Part shown: positions 24,966 to 34,718 of the stretch, piece by piece
Position numbering within the stretch: the first letter of the stretch is position 1
Layout: each line of letters begins with the position of its first letter
Assembly (NCBI GenBank): GCA_016218495.1
Contig: JACRDU010000154.1
Coordinates: 1-63,036 of the forward strand
DNA length: 63,036 nucleotides
Direction of reading: 5' to 3'
DNA from: Elusimicrobiota bacterium
GTDB taxonomy: Bacteria; Elusimicrobiota; Elusimicrobia; UBA1565
Translations under genes and position numbers: made by a program
The notes under the pieces: generated by a model
Databases searched by the model: none
Told to the model about the DNA's origin: nothing
The model's input: only the letters and a program-made list of their open reading frames with translations

Positions 24966-27900
24966 TCAAGCGGCGAGCGGAGCGCGGAACGCCGCGGCCA
25001 GCGAGGCGTCGATGGTGTGCTCCGAGCCCTCGATGCGGGCGACCAGCGCGCCCTTGTCGTCGAGGAAATCGGCATCGGCCGTCGCGGACTGGCCGCTGTG
25101 GCGCGTCACGCGCAGCACCAGCCGCAAGCCCGACTTCGGGAAGTCCCTGAACTGGCGGTAGCGCCCGAGGAAGGAGGGCAGGCAGGGAGCGCCATGGAGT
25201 TCGACGGCCCAGAGGATGGCGGCCTGCAGCGCGCAGTCGAGCGCCAGGGGGTCCGCCAGCCAGCTCGAGCGCAGCGGCGTCTCGATCCACTCCGACGGGG
25301 CGGGAGCGGCTTTGAGCGCCGCCGTCAGGCCGTCAGGCCCGCACGAATCCACGGCGGCGATCCCTTGGAACGCCGGGCCGTGGAAGAGGACTTCCCCGTA
25401 GGCCTCGGCGGCCGAACGGGGATAAGGTCCCTGGGGCTTGAGCGCCGCCGGCGCCGGCGCGTCGGACCGCCGGCCGAGGAGGACGGTCCCCCGGGCGTGG
25501 ACCAGGCCGTCGGCGCCCTGCAGCTCGACCGGGACGCGGTACACGGCGCCGTCCTTGGAGGCCTTCCCGGCGCAGGCCTTCACCGCCCGCGGCCCGGAAT
25601 CGAGGATGACGCCTTTGAGCACGCGCAGGTCGTCGATGCCGCAGAATGCGAGGCCGGGATGGGCGTGCATCGCCCCGTGGCCGAGCCATTCCACCATCAT
25701 CGCCAGGGGCATGACGGGCTTGCCGTTGATGACGTGGGAGGCCAGGAACGGATGGGTCTTGGCGTCGAGCGTGCGCTCGAAGGCGACGGGGAGCTTCGCG
25801 GGCTCCTTGTCGACGGGCCGCTCGACGGCCCGCTCGACGGCCGTGGCCAGCTTCGTGGCGGTGACGACGGTCTCGGTCCCCGTCGCGCGGAGCTCGGCGA
25901 GCAGGTGCATGCCCCCGCCGCGCAGGGGCAGGAGCCCCACGCCCTCGGCCTCGAAGATCTTCTTGAGGGCGGGGGTGACCATCCCCCCCTCCCACGGCCC
26001 CCAGTTGATGGAGACGACGCGGGCGCCCTTGAGGCGGCGCGACAGGCTCTGGGCGGCCTTGTTTAGGGCCTCGTTGGCCATCGCGTAGTCGGATTGACCG
26101 ACCCGGCCGTAACGGCCGCTGACCGATGAGAAGAGCACCACGGCCTTGAGCGCCGCCGGGTCGACGGCTTCGAGCAGGGTCCGGAGCCCGGCCACCTTGG
26201 TGTCGAACACGGAGTCGAACAGCTCGGGGGTCTTTTCTTCGATGTGGCGGTCGGCCAGGACGCCCGCGCCATGGATGAGGGCGCGCACCGGCCCTGGAAG
26301 CCCCGTCAGCGCCGAGCGCACCGAGGCGGAATCCCTGAGGTCCGCCGCCCGGTAGAGCACCTTGGCCCCGGCTGCCTCGAAGCGGGAGATGTTGGCGGCC
26401 AGCTCGCGATTGGCCGTCAGGCGGCGGTAGGCCTCCTCGATGGCCTTGGGGGTGGGCTTGGAGCCGTTGAGGTTCTTCATCACCGCCTTCTTGATCTCGG
26501 CCTCGGCGGAAAGCCCCTTGAGCCAGTCGGGTTCGGCCGCCGGCGGCTCGGTGCGGCCCAAGAGGACGAGGACGGGCTTCACGGCCTCGACCAGCGCCAG
26601 CGCGGTCTCTGCGGTGACTCCCCGGGCGCCGCCCGTGACGACCACCACGTCCCCTTCGCCCAGCGGCAGCGGCCCCGCCCCGGCGGCGACGCTGCGCGTC
26701 TCCAGGCCCACGGCGCCGGAGGCGGACAGGCCGACTTCGGCCGGGCCGGAGAGGCTGAGCTCGGAGATGACCGCTCGGGCGGCGGCGTCGGAGTCGGCCC
26801 AGGCGCGGTCGCAGTCGAGGGCCTTGCAGCGCAGTTCGGGCCATTCCAGGCGCGCCGTCTTGGCCAGCCCGGCCAGCGCGCCGGAGAGCGGATCGGCGTC
26901 GTGGGGCAGCGTGCCCAGGCCGAAGGCCCCATCGAGCCGCGAGACGGTGGCGAAGACCGCGCCCGGATTGGCGCGCAAGAGCGGCGCGGCCGCCCTCACG
27001 AACTGGAAGGCGTCCTTGAGCCAGCGCTCCGAATCGGCCGACCACAGGCCGCGCCCGTCGAGGCTCCAGGAGGGAGCGACGACGACGAGGCCGCCGAGCT
27101 GGGCCGGGGCCTTGGGCGGCTTGCCGAACGCGACGGCCGTCGGCTTGTGGCCCAGGCTCTTGAGCTGGGCGATGAGGGCCTTGGGGAGCGCCGAGCCGTC
27201 GCCGAGGACCCAGAGCTCGGAGCCCGCGGGCAGGGCCGCCGGGCGGCGCGGCGTGTCGGCCAGGGAGACGGCTTCGAGGACCTGGCGTTCGATGACGGTC
27301 CCCGCGGCCTTCTGGATGGGGACGGCGGCAGGGAGCGGCTTGGCGGCGGGGACCGTGGAGACGGGAGCTGCGCCCTTGGACAGGAAGGCGATGATTTCGC
27401 GCAGGGTCCGCAGGGTCCCCACATGCTCGGGCCCTACGACGGGGGCCTCGGGCAGCCTGTCGCGCAGGGCGGCGAGTATCTCGACGCGCTTGATGGAGTC
27501 GATGCCGAGGTCGGATTCGAGCCCCATGTCGAGGTTGAGCGTCTCGGCCGGGTAGCCGGTCTTCTCGGATACGACGGCGAGGAGGGCTTCTCCCACCTTG
27601 CCCGAGGAGACCGAGGCAGGTGCGGGAGCAGGAGCCGGTGCGGCGGCTCCCGAGGTCAAGAAGGCGATGATCTGGCGCAGGGTGCGCAGCGTGCCCACGT
27701 GCTCGGGGCCCACGACGGGGGCCTCGGGCAGCCTGTCGCGCAGGGCGGCGAGTATCTCGACGCGCTTGATGGAGTCGATGCCGAGGTCCGACTCGAGCCC
27801 CATGTCGAGGTTGAGCGTCTCGGCCGGGTAGCCGGTCTTTTCGGATACGACGGCGAGCAGCGCCCCTTCCACCTTGGAGGCCGGGAGCCCGGCGGGGGCG

Positions 27901-30900
27901 GCGACGGGCGCGGGCGGCGCGCCCGCCTCCGTGCTCCCCGCTTTCATGAAGTCGATTATCTGGCGCAGGGTCCGGAGCGTGCCGACATGCTGCGGTCCGA
28001 CGACGGGGGCCTGCGGCAGCCGGTCGCGCAGGGCGGCGAGGATCTCGACGCGCTTGATGGAGTCGATGCCGAGGTCGGACTCGAGGCCCATGTCGAGGTT
28101 GAGGGTCTCGGCCGGATAGCCGGTCTTCTCGCTGACGACGGCCAGCAGGGTCTCGGCTATCTTCGAGCTCGAACTATCCGCGCGGACAGTCGCCGGCGCG
28201 GGCGAACTGGCCACGTGGGCGGTTGCGGGCATCGATGCCGGCGCGGCCGGCATGGCCGGGGGCCGCATCGAGACGGGAACTCCGCCGACGAAGCCGCGGG
28301 CCTGCTGCTCGATGAGGGCGAGGAGGGTGCGCTGGGCGGTCTCCTGGCTCTCAAGGTACTGCTTGTGGAGAGTGGAGGCCTGCTCCTGCAGGCGCTGCAG
28401 AGCGGCGATGCCTTCCTGCGTGATGCTGAGCGCGGCCGACGGCGCGGCGGCCGCCTGGACGGGAGCGGCGTAAGACGGCGCGTGGGGCTGCGCCGCTGAG
28501 GCGACCCTGGGCTGCGGCGGCATGGGGACGTCGCGCTTCGGGTTGACGGGCGTGGCGCCGCAGAGCGGCACGACGGCGCGGGACTTCTTGACCGGGACGG
28601 CGGCGGGCGAACCGTCGTCCTCCCAGGGCTTGAGGTCCACGGCGAGGCCGAGGGCGGCCAATTGGGCCAGGGCCTTGGCCAGGTCGGTCGTGCCCGAGCC
28701 GCGGCCGTTGGAGGCGTCGACGGAGAAGGAGGAGAAGTCCTTGCCCTTGAGGATGGCCTTGACGAGGCCCGTGAGGCGTCCGCCGGAGCCGACCTCGAGG
28801 AAGGTCCGCGCGCCGGCCTCGTGCATGGCCAGCACCTCGCGCATGAACTCCACGGGGGCGGCCAGCTGACCGGAAAGGAGGTCCTTGGCGGCGTCCTCGC
28901 CGTCGGGATAGAGGCCGGCGGTGGTGTTCGCGTAGACCGGGAAGGCGCCTTTCTTGAGGGGCATCGGGGAGAGGCCTTCGCGCAGGGGCCCCTTCGCGTC
29001 CGAGACGAGGCTGCTGTGGAAGGCGGCCGCCACGGGGAGCATGGTGTTGCGGATGCCGCGGGCGTCGAGGGCCCTCGCGGCCTTCGCCACCGCCTCCTTC
29101 GAGCCGGAGAGGACGCCCTGCTCGGGCGCGTTGCGGTTGGCGAGGACGACGTCGAGCTTCTCTTCGGCGAGGACCTTCTCGATCTCGGCGAGCGGGGCCA
29201 GCGCGGCCAGCATGGCGCCCTTGTCCCCCCCGCCGGCGGCCATCAGGCGCCCGCGCAGGCGGGAGAGCTTGAAGAGGTCGGGCGTCGACAGCCTGTCCGC
29301 GGCCCACAGCGCGGTCAACTCGCCGTAGCTGTGGCCGGCCGCCATCTGGGGCTTCACGCCGAAGCGGGCGAGGACGCCCGCCGCCCCGACGCTGACGGCG
29401 CCGAGGGCCGGCTGGGCGTTGTCGGTGGCGCGCAGGACGGCCTCGTGCGCGTCGCGCGCGGCGGGGGTGAAGGCGGGCTGGGGATAAAGACGGTCGCTGA
29501 GCCGTTCGCCGAGCGCCGCGTCGGCGGCGGCGAGGGCGTCGAGCATCTCGGGGAACTGGCAGGCCAGGTCGCGGCCCATCCCCACATACTGCGAGCCCTG
29601 TCCGGGGAAGAGGAAGGCGAGACCGCCTTCCGGGGCCCCCGTGCCGACGAAGGCGGCGTCGGGCTTGACGGGCTTGCCCTTTTCGACGACGGCGGCCAGG
29701 CGGCAGGGTGCCGTCCGGTCGAATTCGCGGCGGGACTGACCCGCGGCGGCGCGGAGCTCCGCCCAGGGCAGGGCTTCCAGGGCCTTGAGACGCGCGCGCA
29801 GGCCGGCCTCGTCGGGGCCCGAAAGGGCGACGAGCTCGACGGACCCGTCCCAGTCCACCCCGGTCCGGGCCGCGCCGTGCTCCTCCAGCACGGCGTGGAA
29901 GTTCGAACCGCCGAAGCCGAACGCGGAGACGGCCGCGCGCCGCGGATGTCCGGCCGTGGGCAGCCACGGGCGCTTCTCGGTGTTGACGTAGAGCGGGATG
30001 TCCCCGGCCGCCAGCTCGGCAAGGGGTTCGCTCACCTTGATGGTGGGCGGCAGGACCTTGTGCTTGAGGGCCAGCACGGCCTTGATGAGGCCGGCGGAGC
30101 CGGCGGCGGCCTTGGTGTGCCCGATGTTGGACTTGACCGAGCCCAGGGCGGCCCAGGTCCCCTCGGCGCGGGCCTTGCGGTAGACCTCGGTCAGCGCGAG
30201 CACCTCGGCGGCGTCGCCGACCTTCGTGCCCGTGCCGTGGGCCTCGACGAGCTCGACGGTGTCTGGGGAGACTCCGGAGAGCTCATAGGCGGCGCTCAGG
30301 GCCTTCACCTGCCCCTCGGAGCTGGGAGCGTAGATGGCCTTGCCCCGGCCGTCGGACGAGGTGCCGATGCCCTTGAGCACGGCGTGGATGCGGTCGCCGT
30401 CGCGCTCGGCGTCGGCGAGGCGCTTGAGGACGACCATCCCGATGCCTTCGCCGAGGATGGTGCCGTCGCCCTTCGCGTCGAAAGGCTTGGAATCGCCGGT
30501 CGGCGAGAGGGCCGGCGTCTTCGAGAAGCACATGTACATGAATATGTCGTTGAAGGTGTCGACCCCGCCGGTGACGACCATGTCGGCGTGGCCGGAGACC
30601 AGCTCCATCCCGGCCATGTGGGTCGCGCTCAGCGAGCTGCCGCAGGCCGCGTCCACGACGCAGTTCGTGCCGCCGAGGTTCAGGCGGTTGGCGATGCGGC
30701 CGGCCACGACGTTGCCGAGCAGGCCTGGGAAGGAGTTCTCCTGCCAGTCCACGTAGGAGTCGGAGATGCGCTTGACCACGGCGTCGGCCGTCGGGCCTTC
30801 GATGCCGGCCTCCTTGAGGGCGTTGCGCCAGATGGGATGCCCCAGGCGGGCGCCGAGCGGGATGGCCAGCTCCAGCGTCCCGGTGACGCCGAGGATGACG

Positions 30901-31262
30901 CTGACCTTGCGGCGGTCGAAGGACTTCTCGGGGCCGTATCCCGCGTCGCGCATCGCGGCCTGGGCCACGACGAGGCCCAACAGCTGGGCGGGGTCGGTGG
31001 CGGTGATGTTGTTGGGGGTGATGCCGAACTCGGTGGGGTCGAAGTCGACGGGGGACAGGAAGCCCCCGCGCCGGCCGTAGGTGCGGTCCGGGGACTTGGG
31101 GTCCTGGTTGTAGTAGTCGGAGAGGCTCCAATGCGTGGGCGGGACCTCGGTGATGCCGTCGACGCGCTCCTTGATGTTCGACCAGTAGGCCTTGGGGCCG
31201 TCGGCCTTGGGGAAGATGCAGCTCAGGCCGATGATCGCCAGGGGGGTCTGTTTGGGGTTCAT
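24966..31262 (-). CDS. pfaA: PfaA-type PUFA synthase subunit: KS-AT-3xACP-KR-DH
   Basis: 2098 residues. KS (1-~455): Cys207 in DAACGSSLS, VEAHGTGT, SNIGHTKAAAG. AT (~545-850): FLFPGQGSQYVGMG, Ser645 in GHSYGE, probably malonyl-specific. Three near-identical ACPs with phosphopantetheine Ser1068, Ser1164 and Ser1256 in LGIDSIKRVEIL. KR (~1310-1790): VVVTGGARG near 1540, Tyr1726 in SDYAMANEALN. C-terminal PKS-type DH (~1815-2098): His1843 in HVINGKPVMP and the LDCALQ block. It builds the chain iteratively with the KS/CLF, AT, DH and trans ER of its neighbours. The ACPs need a phosphopantetheinyl transferase that is not in this window. The ATG overlaps the pfaD stop. Confidence 0.95.
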   Translation of the reverse strand: MNPKQTPLAIIGLSCIFPKADGPKAYWSNIKERVDGITEVPPTHWSLSDYYNQDPKSPDRTYGRRGGFLSPVDFDPTEFGITPNNITATDPAQLLGLVVAQAAMRDAGYGPEKSFDRRKVSVILGVTGTLELAIPLGARLGHPIWRNALKEAGIEGPTADAVVKRISDSYVDWQENSFPGLLGNVVAGRIANRLNLGGTNCVVDAACGSSLSATHMAGMELVSGHADMVVTGGVDTFNDIFMYMCFSKTPALSPTGDSKPFDAKGDGTILGEGIGMVVLKRLADAERDGDRIHAVLKGIGTSSDGRGKAIYAPSSEGQVKALSAAYELSGVSPDTVELVEAHGTGTKVGDAAEVLALTEVYRKARAEGTWAALGSVKSNIGHTKAAAGSAGLIKAVLALKHKVLPPTIKVSEPLAELAAGDIPLYVNTEKRPWLPTAGHPRRAAVSAFGFGGSNFHAVLEEHGAARTGVDWDGSVELVALSGPDEAGLRARLKALEALPWAELRAAAGQSRREFDRTAPCRLAAVVEKGKPVKPDAAFVGTGAPEGGLAFLFPGQGSQYVGMGRDLACQFPEMLDALAAADAALGERLSDRLYPQPAFTPAARDAHEAVLRATDNAQPALGAVSVGAAGVLARFGVKPQMAAGHSYGELTALWAADRLSTPDLFKLSRLRGRLMAAGGGDKGAMLAALAPLAEIEKVLAEEKLDVVLANRNAPEQGVLSGSKEAVAKAARALDARGIRNTMLPVAAAFHSSLVSDAKGPLREGLSPMPLKKGAFPVYANTTAGLYPDGEDAAKDLLSGQLAAPVEFMREVLAMHEAGARTFLEVGSGGRLTGLVKAILKGKDFSSFSVDASNGRGSGTTDLAKALAQLAALGLAVDLKPWEDDGSPAAVPVKKSRAVVPLCGATPVNPKRDVPMPPQPRVASAAQPHAPSYAAPVQAAAAPSAALSITQEGIAALQRLQEQASTLHKQYLESQETAQRTLLALIEQQARGFVGGVPVSMRPPAMPAAPASMPATAHVASSPAPATVRADSSSSKIAETLLAVVSEKTGYPAETLNLDMGLESDLGIDSIKRVEILAALRDRLPQAPVVGPQHVGTLRTLRQIIDFMKAGSTEAGAPPAPVAAPAGLPASKVEGALLAVVSEKTGYPAETLNLDMGLESDLGIDSIKRVEILAALRDRLPEAPVVGPEHVGTLRTLRQIIAFLTSGAAAPAPAPAPASVSSGKVGEALLAVVSEKTGYPAETLNLDMGLESDLGIDSIKRVEILAALRDRLPEAPVVGPEHVGTLRTLREIIAFLSKGAAPVSTVPAAKPLPAAVPIQKAAGTVIERQVLEAVSLADTPRRPAALPAGSELWVLGDGSALPKALIAQLKSLGHKPTAVAFGKPPKAPAQLGGLVVVAPSWSLDGRGLWSADSERWLKDAFQFVRAAAPLLRANPGAVFATVSRLDGAFGLGTLPHDADPLSGALAGLAKTARLEWPELRCKALDCDRAWADSDAAARAVISELSLSGPAEVGLSASGAVGLETRSVAAGAGPLPLGEGDVVVVTGGARGVTAETALALVEAVKPVLVLLGRTEPPAAEPDWLKGLSAEAEIKKAVMKNLNGSKPTPKAIEEAYRRLTANRELAANISRFEAAGAKVLYRAADLRDSASVRSALTGLPGPVRALIHGAGVLADRHIEEKTPELFDSVFDTKVAGLRTLLEAVDPAALKAVVLFSSVSGRYGRVGQSDYAMANEALNKAAQSLSRRLKGARVVSINWGPWEGGMVTPALKKIFEAEGVGLLPLRGGGMHLLAELRATGTETVVTATKLATAVERAVERPVDKEPAKLPVAFERTLDAKTHPFLASHVINGKPVMPLAMMVEWLGHGAMHAHPGLAFCGIDDLRVLKGVILDSGPRAVKACAGKASKDGAVYRVPVELQGADGLVHARGTVLLGRRSDAPAPAALKPQGPYPRSAAEAYGEVLFHGPAFQGIAAVDSCGPDGLTAALKAAPAPSEWIETPLRSSWLADPLALDCALQAAILWAVELHGAPCLPSFLGRYRQFRDFPKSGLRLVLRVTRHSGQSATADADFLDDKGALVARIEGSEHTIDASLAAAFRAPLAA
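27400..28160 (-). repeat. Three tandem ACP-encoding direct repeats inside pfaA
   Basis: Three ~200-base segments (around 27970-28160, 27670-27870 and 27400-27600) are nearly identical at DNA level, each encoding ETLNLDMGLESDLGIDSIKR. They are separated by ~80-base Pro/Ala linkers of differing sequence. The identity suggests recent duplication or gene conversion. Copy number is likely variable and easy to mis-assemble with short reads. Confidence 0.92.
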
Positions 31263-32800
31263 GCGAGGAGTCTCTCTTTGCCGAGGGATTCTTGGAGCCG
31301 GTCGAGGGTCTGCGGGGAGAAGCGGGCGAGCTCAGGTGCGACGGCGGCGCCCTGTACGCGCAGGATGTTGAGGCGTGTGAGATACGCCGCGCCGAGCAGG
31401 AGGTTGAGGGCCACGACGGCGGCCTGGCGTTCGGCTGGGGCGGCCAGGAAGCTGCCCTTGGCCCATTCGTTGAAGGCGCCCATGGCGGGGCCGCACCAGA
31501 CCTGGTAGTCCATCCGGCGCGCGGGGTCTCCGGCGTTGGCCCAGCGCGAGGCCAGCCCCAGGTACCAGCGGAACACCAGCGCCATGCGGTGCTTGGGGTC
31601 GGCGTCGCCCTTGGCGGCCTCGCGCGGGTCGCGCTTGAGGAAGAACTCGCGGGTCTGGGCCCAGATGGTCTCGAGGGGCGCCTTGAAGAGGTTCTTTTCA
31701 AGGAAGGCCCGCTCCGCCGGAGGGATGGCGTCCATCGAGGGGTATTCGTCGTAGACTTCGTAGAGCTTGGCCGCGCGCATCGCGAACATGGTGCCGCGCT
31801 TGAGGACCTGCACCTTCACGCCCATCTCGAACATGTCGGCGGCGGGAGCCATCGCCGTGTCGGCCTGCTGGGCCTCGGCGAGCATCTGGCGCACGGCGTC
31901 GCAGGTCCCCGACTCGACGCAGGCCTGGTTGACCGAGCCGGTGAGGACGTAGGCCGCGCCCATGGCGAAGGCGCCGGCGGCGGCGGCCGGCGTGGAGATC
32001 CCCCCCGCCGCACCGACGCGCAGAGGCATGGAGAAGGCGTGCTTGGCCTGCAGCTCGTCGCGCAGGGCGAGGAAGCTGGGCAGCATGCTGACCAGCGGGC
32101 GGTTGTCGGTGTGCCCGCCGGAGTCGGCCTCCGCCGTCACGTCCTGGGCGATGGACACTTCCTTCGCCAGGGCGGCCTGCTCGGCGCTCAGGTGCCCGGA
32201 GGCCACGAGCTCCTTGAGGATGCCGTCCGGAGCGGGCGCGAAGAACTTGCTGGCGACCTCGACGCGGGAGGCCTTGGCCACGACGCGGTTCGGGGTGAAG
32301 GCCTTCCCGTCCGGGCCGCGCCTGATGCCGTGCAGGCGGTAGCCCACCAGGGGCGTGGTCAGGCCCAGATAGGCCGAGGCTTCCACCAGCCGAACGCCCT
32401 TGCGGATGTAGAGGTCGGCGATGGCCGCTTCCAGGTCCGGCTCGTTGGGGCTGTGGATGAGGTTGAAGCCGAAGGGCAGGTCCCCGAGGGCGGCCTTGAG
32501 GCGGTCGATGGCCGCCTCCACGCGCTCGGGCGAGAGGCCGGCCGAGCCGAAGAATCCCAGCATCCCGGCCTTGGCGGCGGCCTCGACGAGGGCCTCGGAG
32601 GCGATGCCGTTGGCCATGGCCCCCGTGGCATAAGCGTACTTGAGGCCGTAATCCTTGATGAAGGAGGCGTCGCCGAGGGCTTCCGGAGCGACGGCAGGGA
32701 CGAGAATGTCGCCGTATCTGAAGGGGATGCGGACCCTCAGCAGGCTCTCACGCAGGATGTCGGAACCTGCCTCGGCGGGGATGGATTTGATGCTCGGCAC
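31259..32800 (-). CDS. pfaD: PfaD: FMN-dependent trans-acting enoyl reductase of the PUFA synthase
   Basis: 513 residues, the PfaD length, with a nitronate-monooxygenase/2-NPD-like TIM barrel. Signatures: [46 protein letters not shown] (active-site His region), [20 protein letters not shown] and YVLTGSVNQ (FMN phosphate site), and the PfaD-specific C-terminal helical part [13 protein letters not shown]. It reduces selected enoyl-ACP double bonds, deciding where unsaturation stays. The GTG start has AGGA upstream (32805-32808). First gene of the seven-gene operon, overlapping pfaA by 4 bases. Confidence 0.95.
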   Translation of the reverse strand: MPSIKSIPAEAGSDILRESLLRVRIPFRYGDILVPAVAPEALGDASFIKDYGLKYAYATGAMANGIASEALVEAAAKAGMLGFFGSAGLSPERVEAAIDRLKAALGDLPFGFNLIHSPNEPDLEAAIADLYIRKGVRLVEASAYLGLTTPLVGYRLHGIRRGPDGKAFTPNRVVAKASRVEVASKFFAPAPDGILKELVASGHLSAEQAALAKEVSIAQDVTAEADSGGHTDNRPLVSMLPSFLALRDELQAKHAFSMPLRVGAAGGISTPAAAAGAFAMGAAYVLTGSVNQACVESGTCDAVRQMLAEAQQADTAMAPAADMFEMGVKVQVLKRGTMFAMRAAKLYEVYDEYPSMDAIPPAERAFLEKNLFKAPLETIWAQTREFFLKRDPREAAKGDADPKHRMALVFRWYLGLASRWANAGDPARRMDYQVWCGPAMGAFNEWAKGSFLAAPAERQAAVVALNLLLGAAYLTRLNILRVQGAAVAPELARFSPQTLDRLQESLGKERLLA

Positions 32801-32850
32801 GCTGTCCTATTAAGGAAGCGATTCTACCAAAATTTGTTAGTATCCGGACC
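32801..32850. promoter_or_regulatory. 50-bp divergent control region between the pfa-ole and moxR operons
   Basis: All transcription of pfaD-oleD and of the moxR operon appears to start in or near these 50 AT-richer bases. Toward pfaD, an extended -10 TGGTAGAAT reads on the minus strand (32829-32821) with no good -35 box. Toward moxR, TAGTAT at 32838-32843 is a weak -10 candidate 7 bases before the ATG. Both calls are by eye and tentative. Confidence 0.45.
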
Positions 32851-33833
<983 letters not shown>

Positions 33834-33837
<4 letters not shown>

Positions 33838-34715
33838 AGTACCTCGACCCGCTGGTCCTGGCGCGGCTCAAGACCCTGCGCTTCGACCTGCGCCGCCACC
33901 GCGCCGAGGGCCACCTCGGGGGGCGCCACCAGGGGTCTCGCCGCGGGTTCTCGCAGGAGTTCGCCGAGCATCGGGCGTACGCGCCGGGCGACGAGCTCAA
34001 GCGCCTGGACTGGAAGGTCTACGCGCGGACCGACCGCCTCTTCGTCAAGGAATACCACGAGGAGAAGAGCCTGCGCACCTACGTGCTCGTCGACGCGTCC
34101 GGCTCGATGGGCTATCGCGGCCGCGGCCCCGAGACCAAATGGGAAGCCGCTTGCCGGCTGGCCATGTGCGCGGCCTACCTGATCACCGCTCAGGGCGACG
34201 CCGCGGGGCTGGCCACATTCGACACCGAGCCGCGCTCGCTGATCCCCCCGCGGCGCAGCCTCGAGCACCTCGAGCTGATGGACGCGCTGCTGGCCAAGAC
34301 CGCCCCGGCGGGAGAGACCGACCTCGGCGGCGTGCTGCGCAAGGTGGCCGAGCTCCTGCCGAGGCGCTCCTTGGTCCTGCTCGTCTCCGACCTGCTGGGG
34401 GACCCCGAGAAGGTGGCCTCGGTGGTGCGGGCCTTCCGCGCGCGGCGGCACAGGGTCTACGCGTTGCAGGTGCTCGACCCCGAAGAGCGGGACTTCGGGC
34501 TGGACGGCCCCATCGTGCTGGAGAGCCTCGAGGACCGCTCGCTGCTGCGCGTGGAGGCCGGCCTCGTGCGCGCCTCGTACCGGGAGGCCTTCTCGCACCA
34601 GCAGCGGCTCTATGAGGCCGCCTTCCATGGCTCCGGCGTGCGCCACGAGGTCATCTACACCGACGAACCTTGGGAGGCCGCCCTGACGCGGCTGGCCGCG
34701 GGAACGGGGGGCTGA
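33834..34715 (+). CDS. DUF58 domain protein (VWA-like partner of MoxR)
   Basis: 293 residues. The DUF58 signature is clear: [21 protein letters not shown], followed by a VWA-like domain with MIDAS sequence DASGSMG and downstream SDLLGDPE. No membrane segment is evident. GTG start overlapping moxR (GTGA). DUF58 proteins are the constant neighbours of MoxR ATPases; their exact role is unclear. Confidence 0.92.
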
Positions 34716-34718
34716 GCC

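Noticed and set aside
27400-28160. Regularly spaced repeats as a possible CRISPR array
   Set aside because: The units are ~200 bases, encode ACP domains and lie inside an intact reading frame. No array of 25-40-base repeats was seen anywhere in the window.
26244-28499. Long plus-strand frame opposite pfaA (and a similar one at 28662-31508)
   Set aside because: Antisense shadow; its apparent internal repeats are just the complement of the three ACP repeats.
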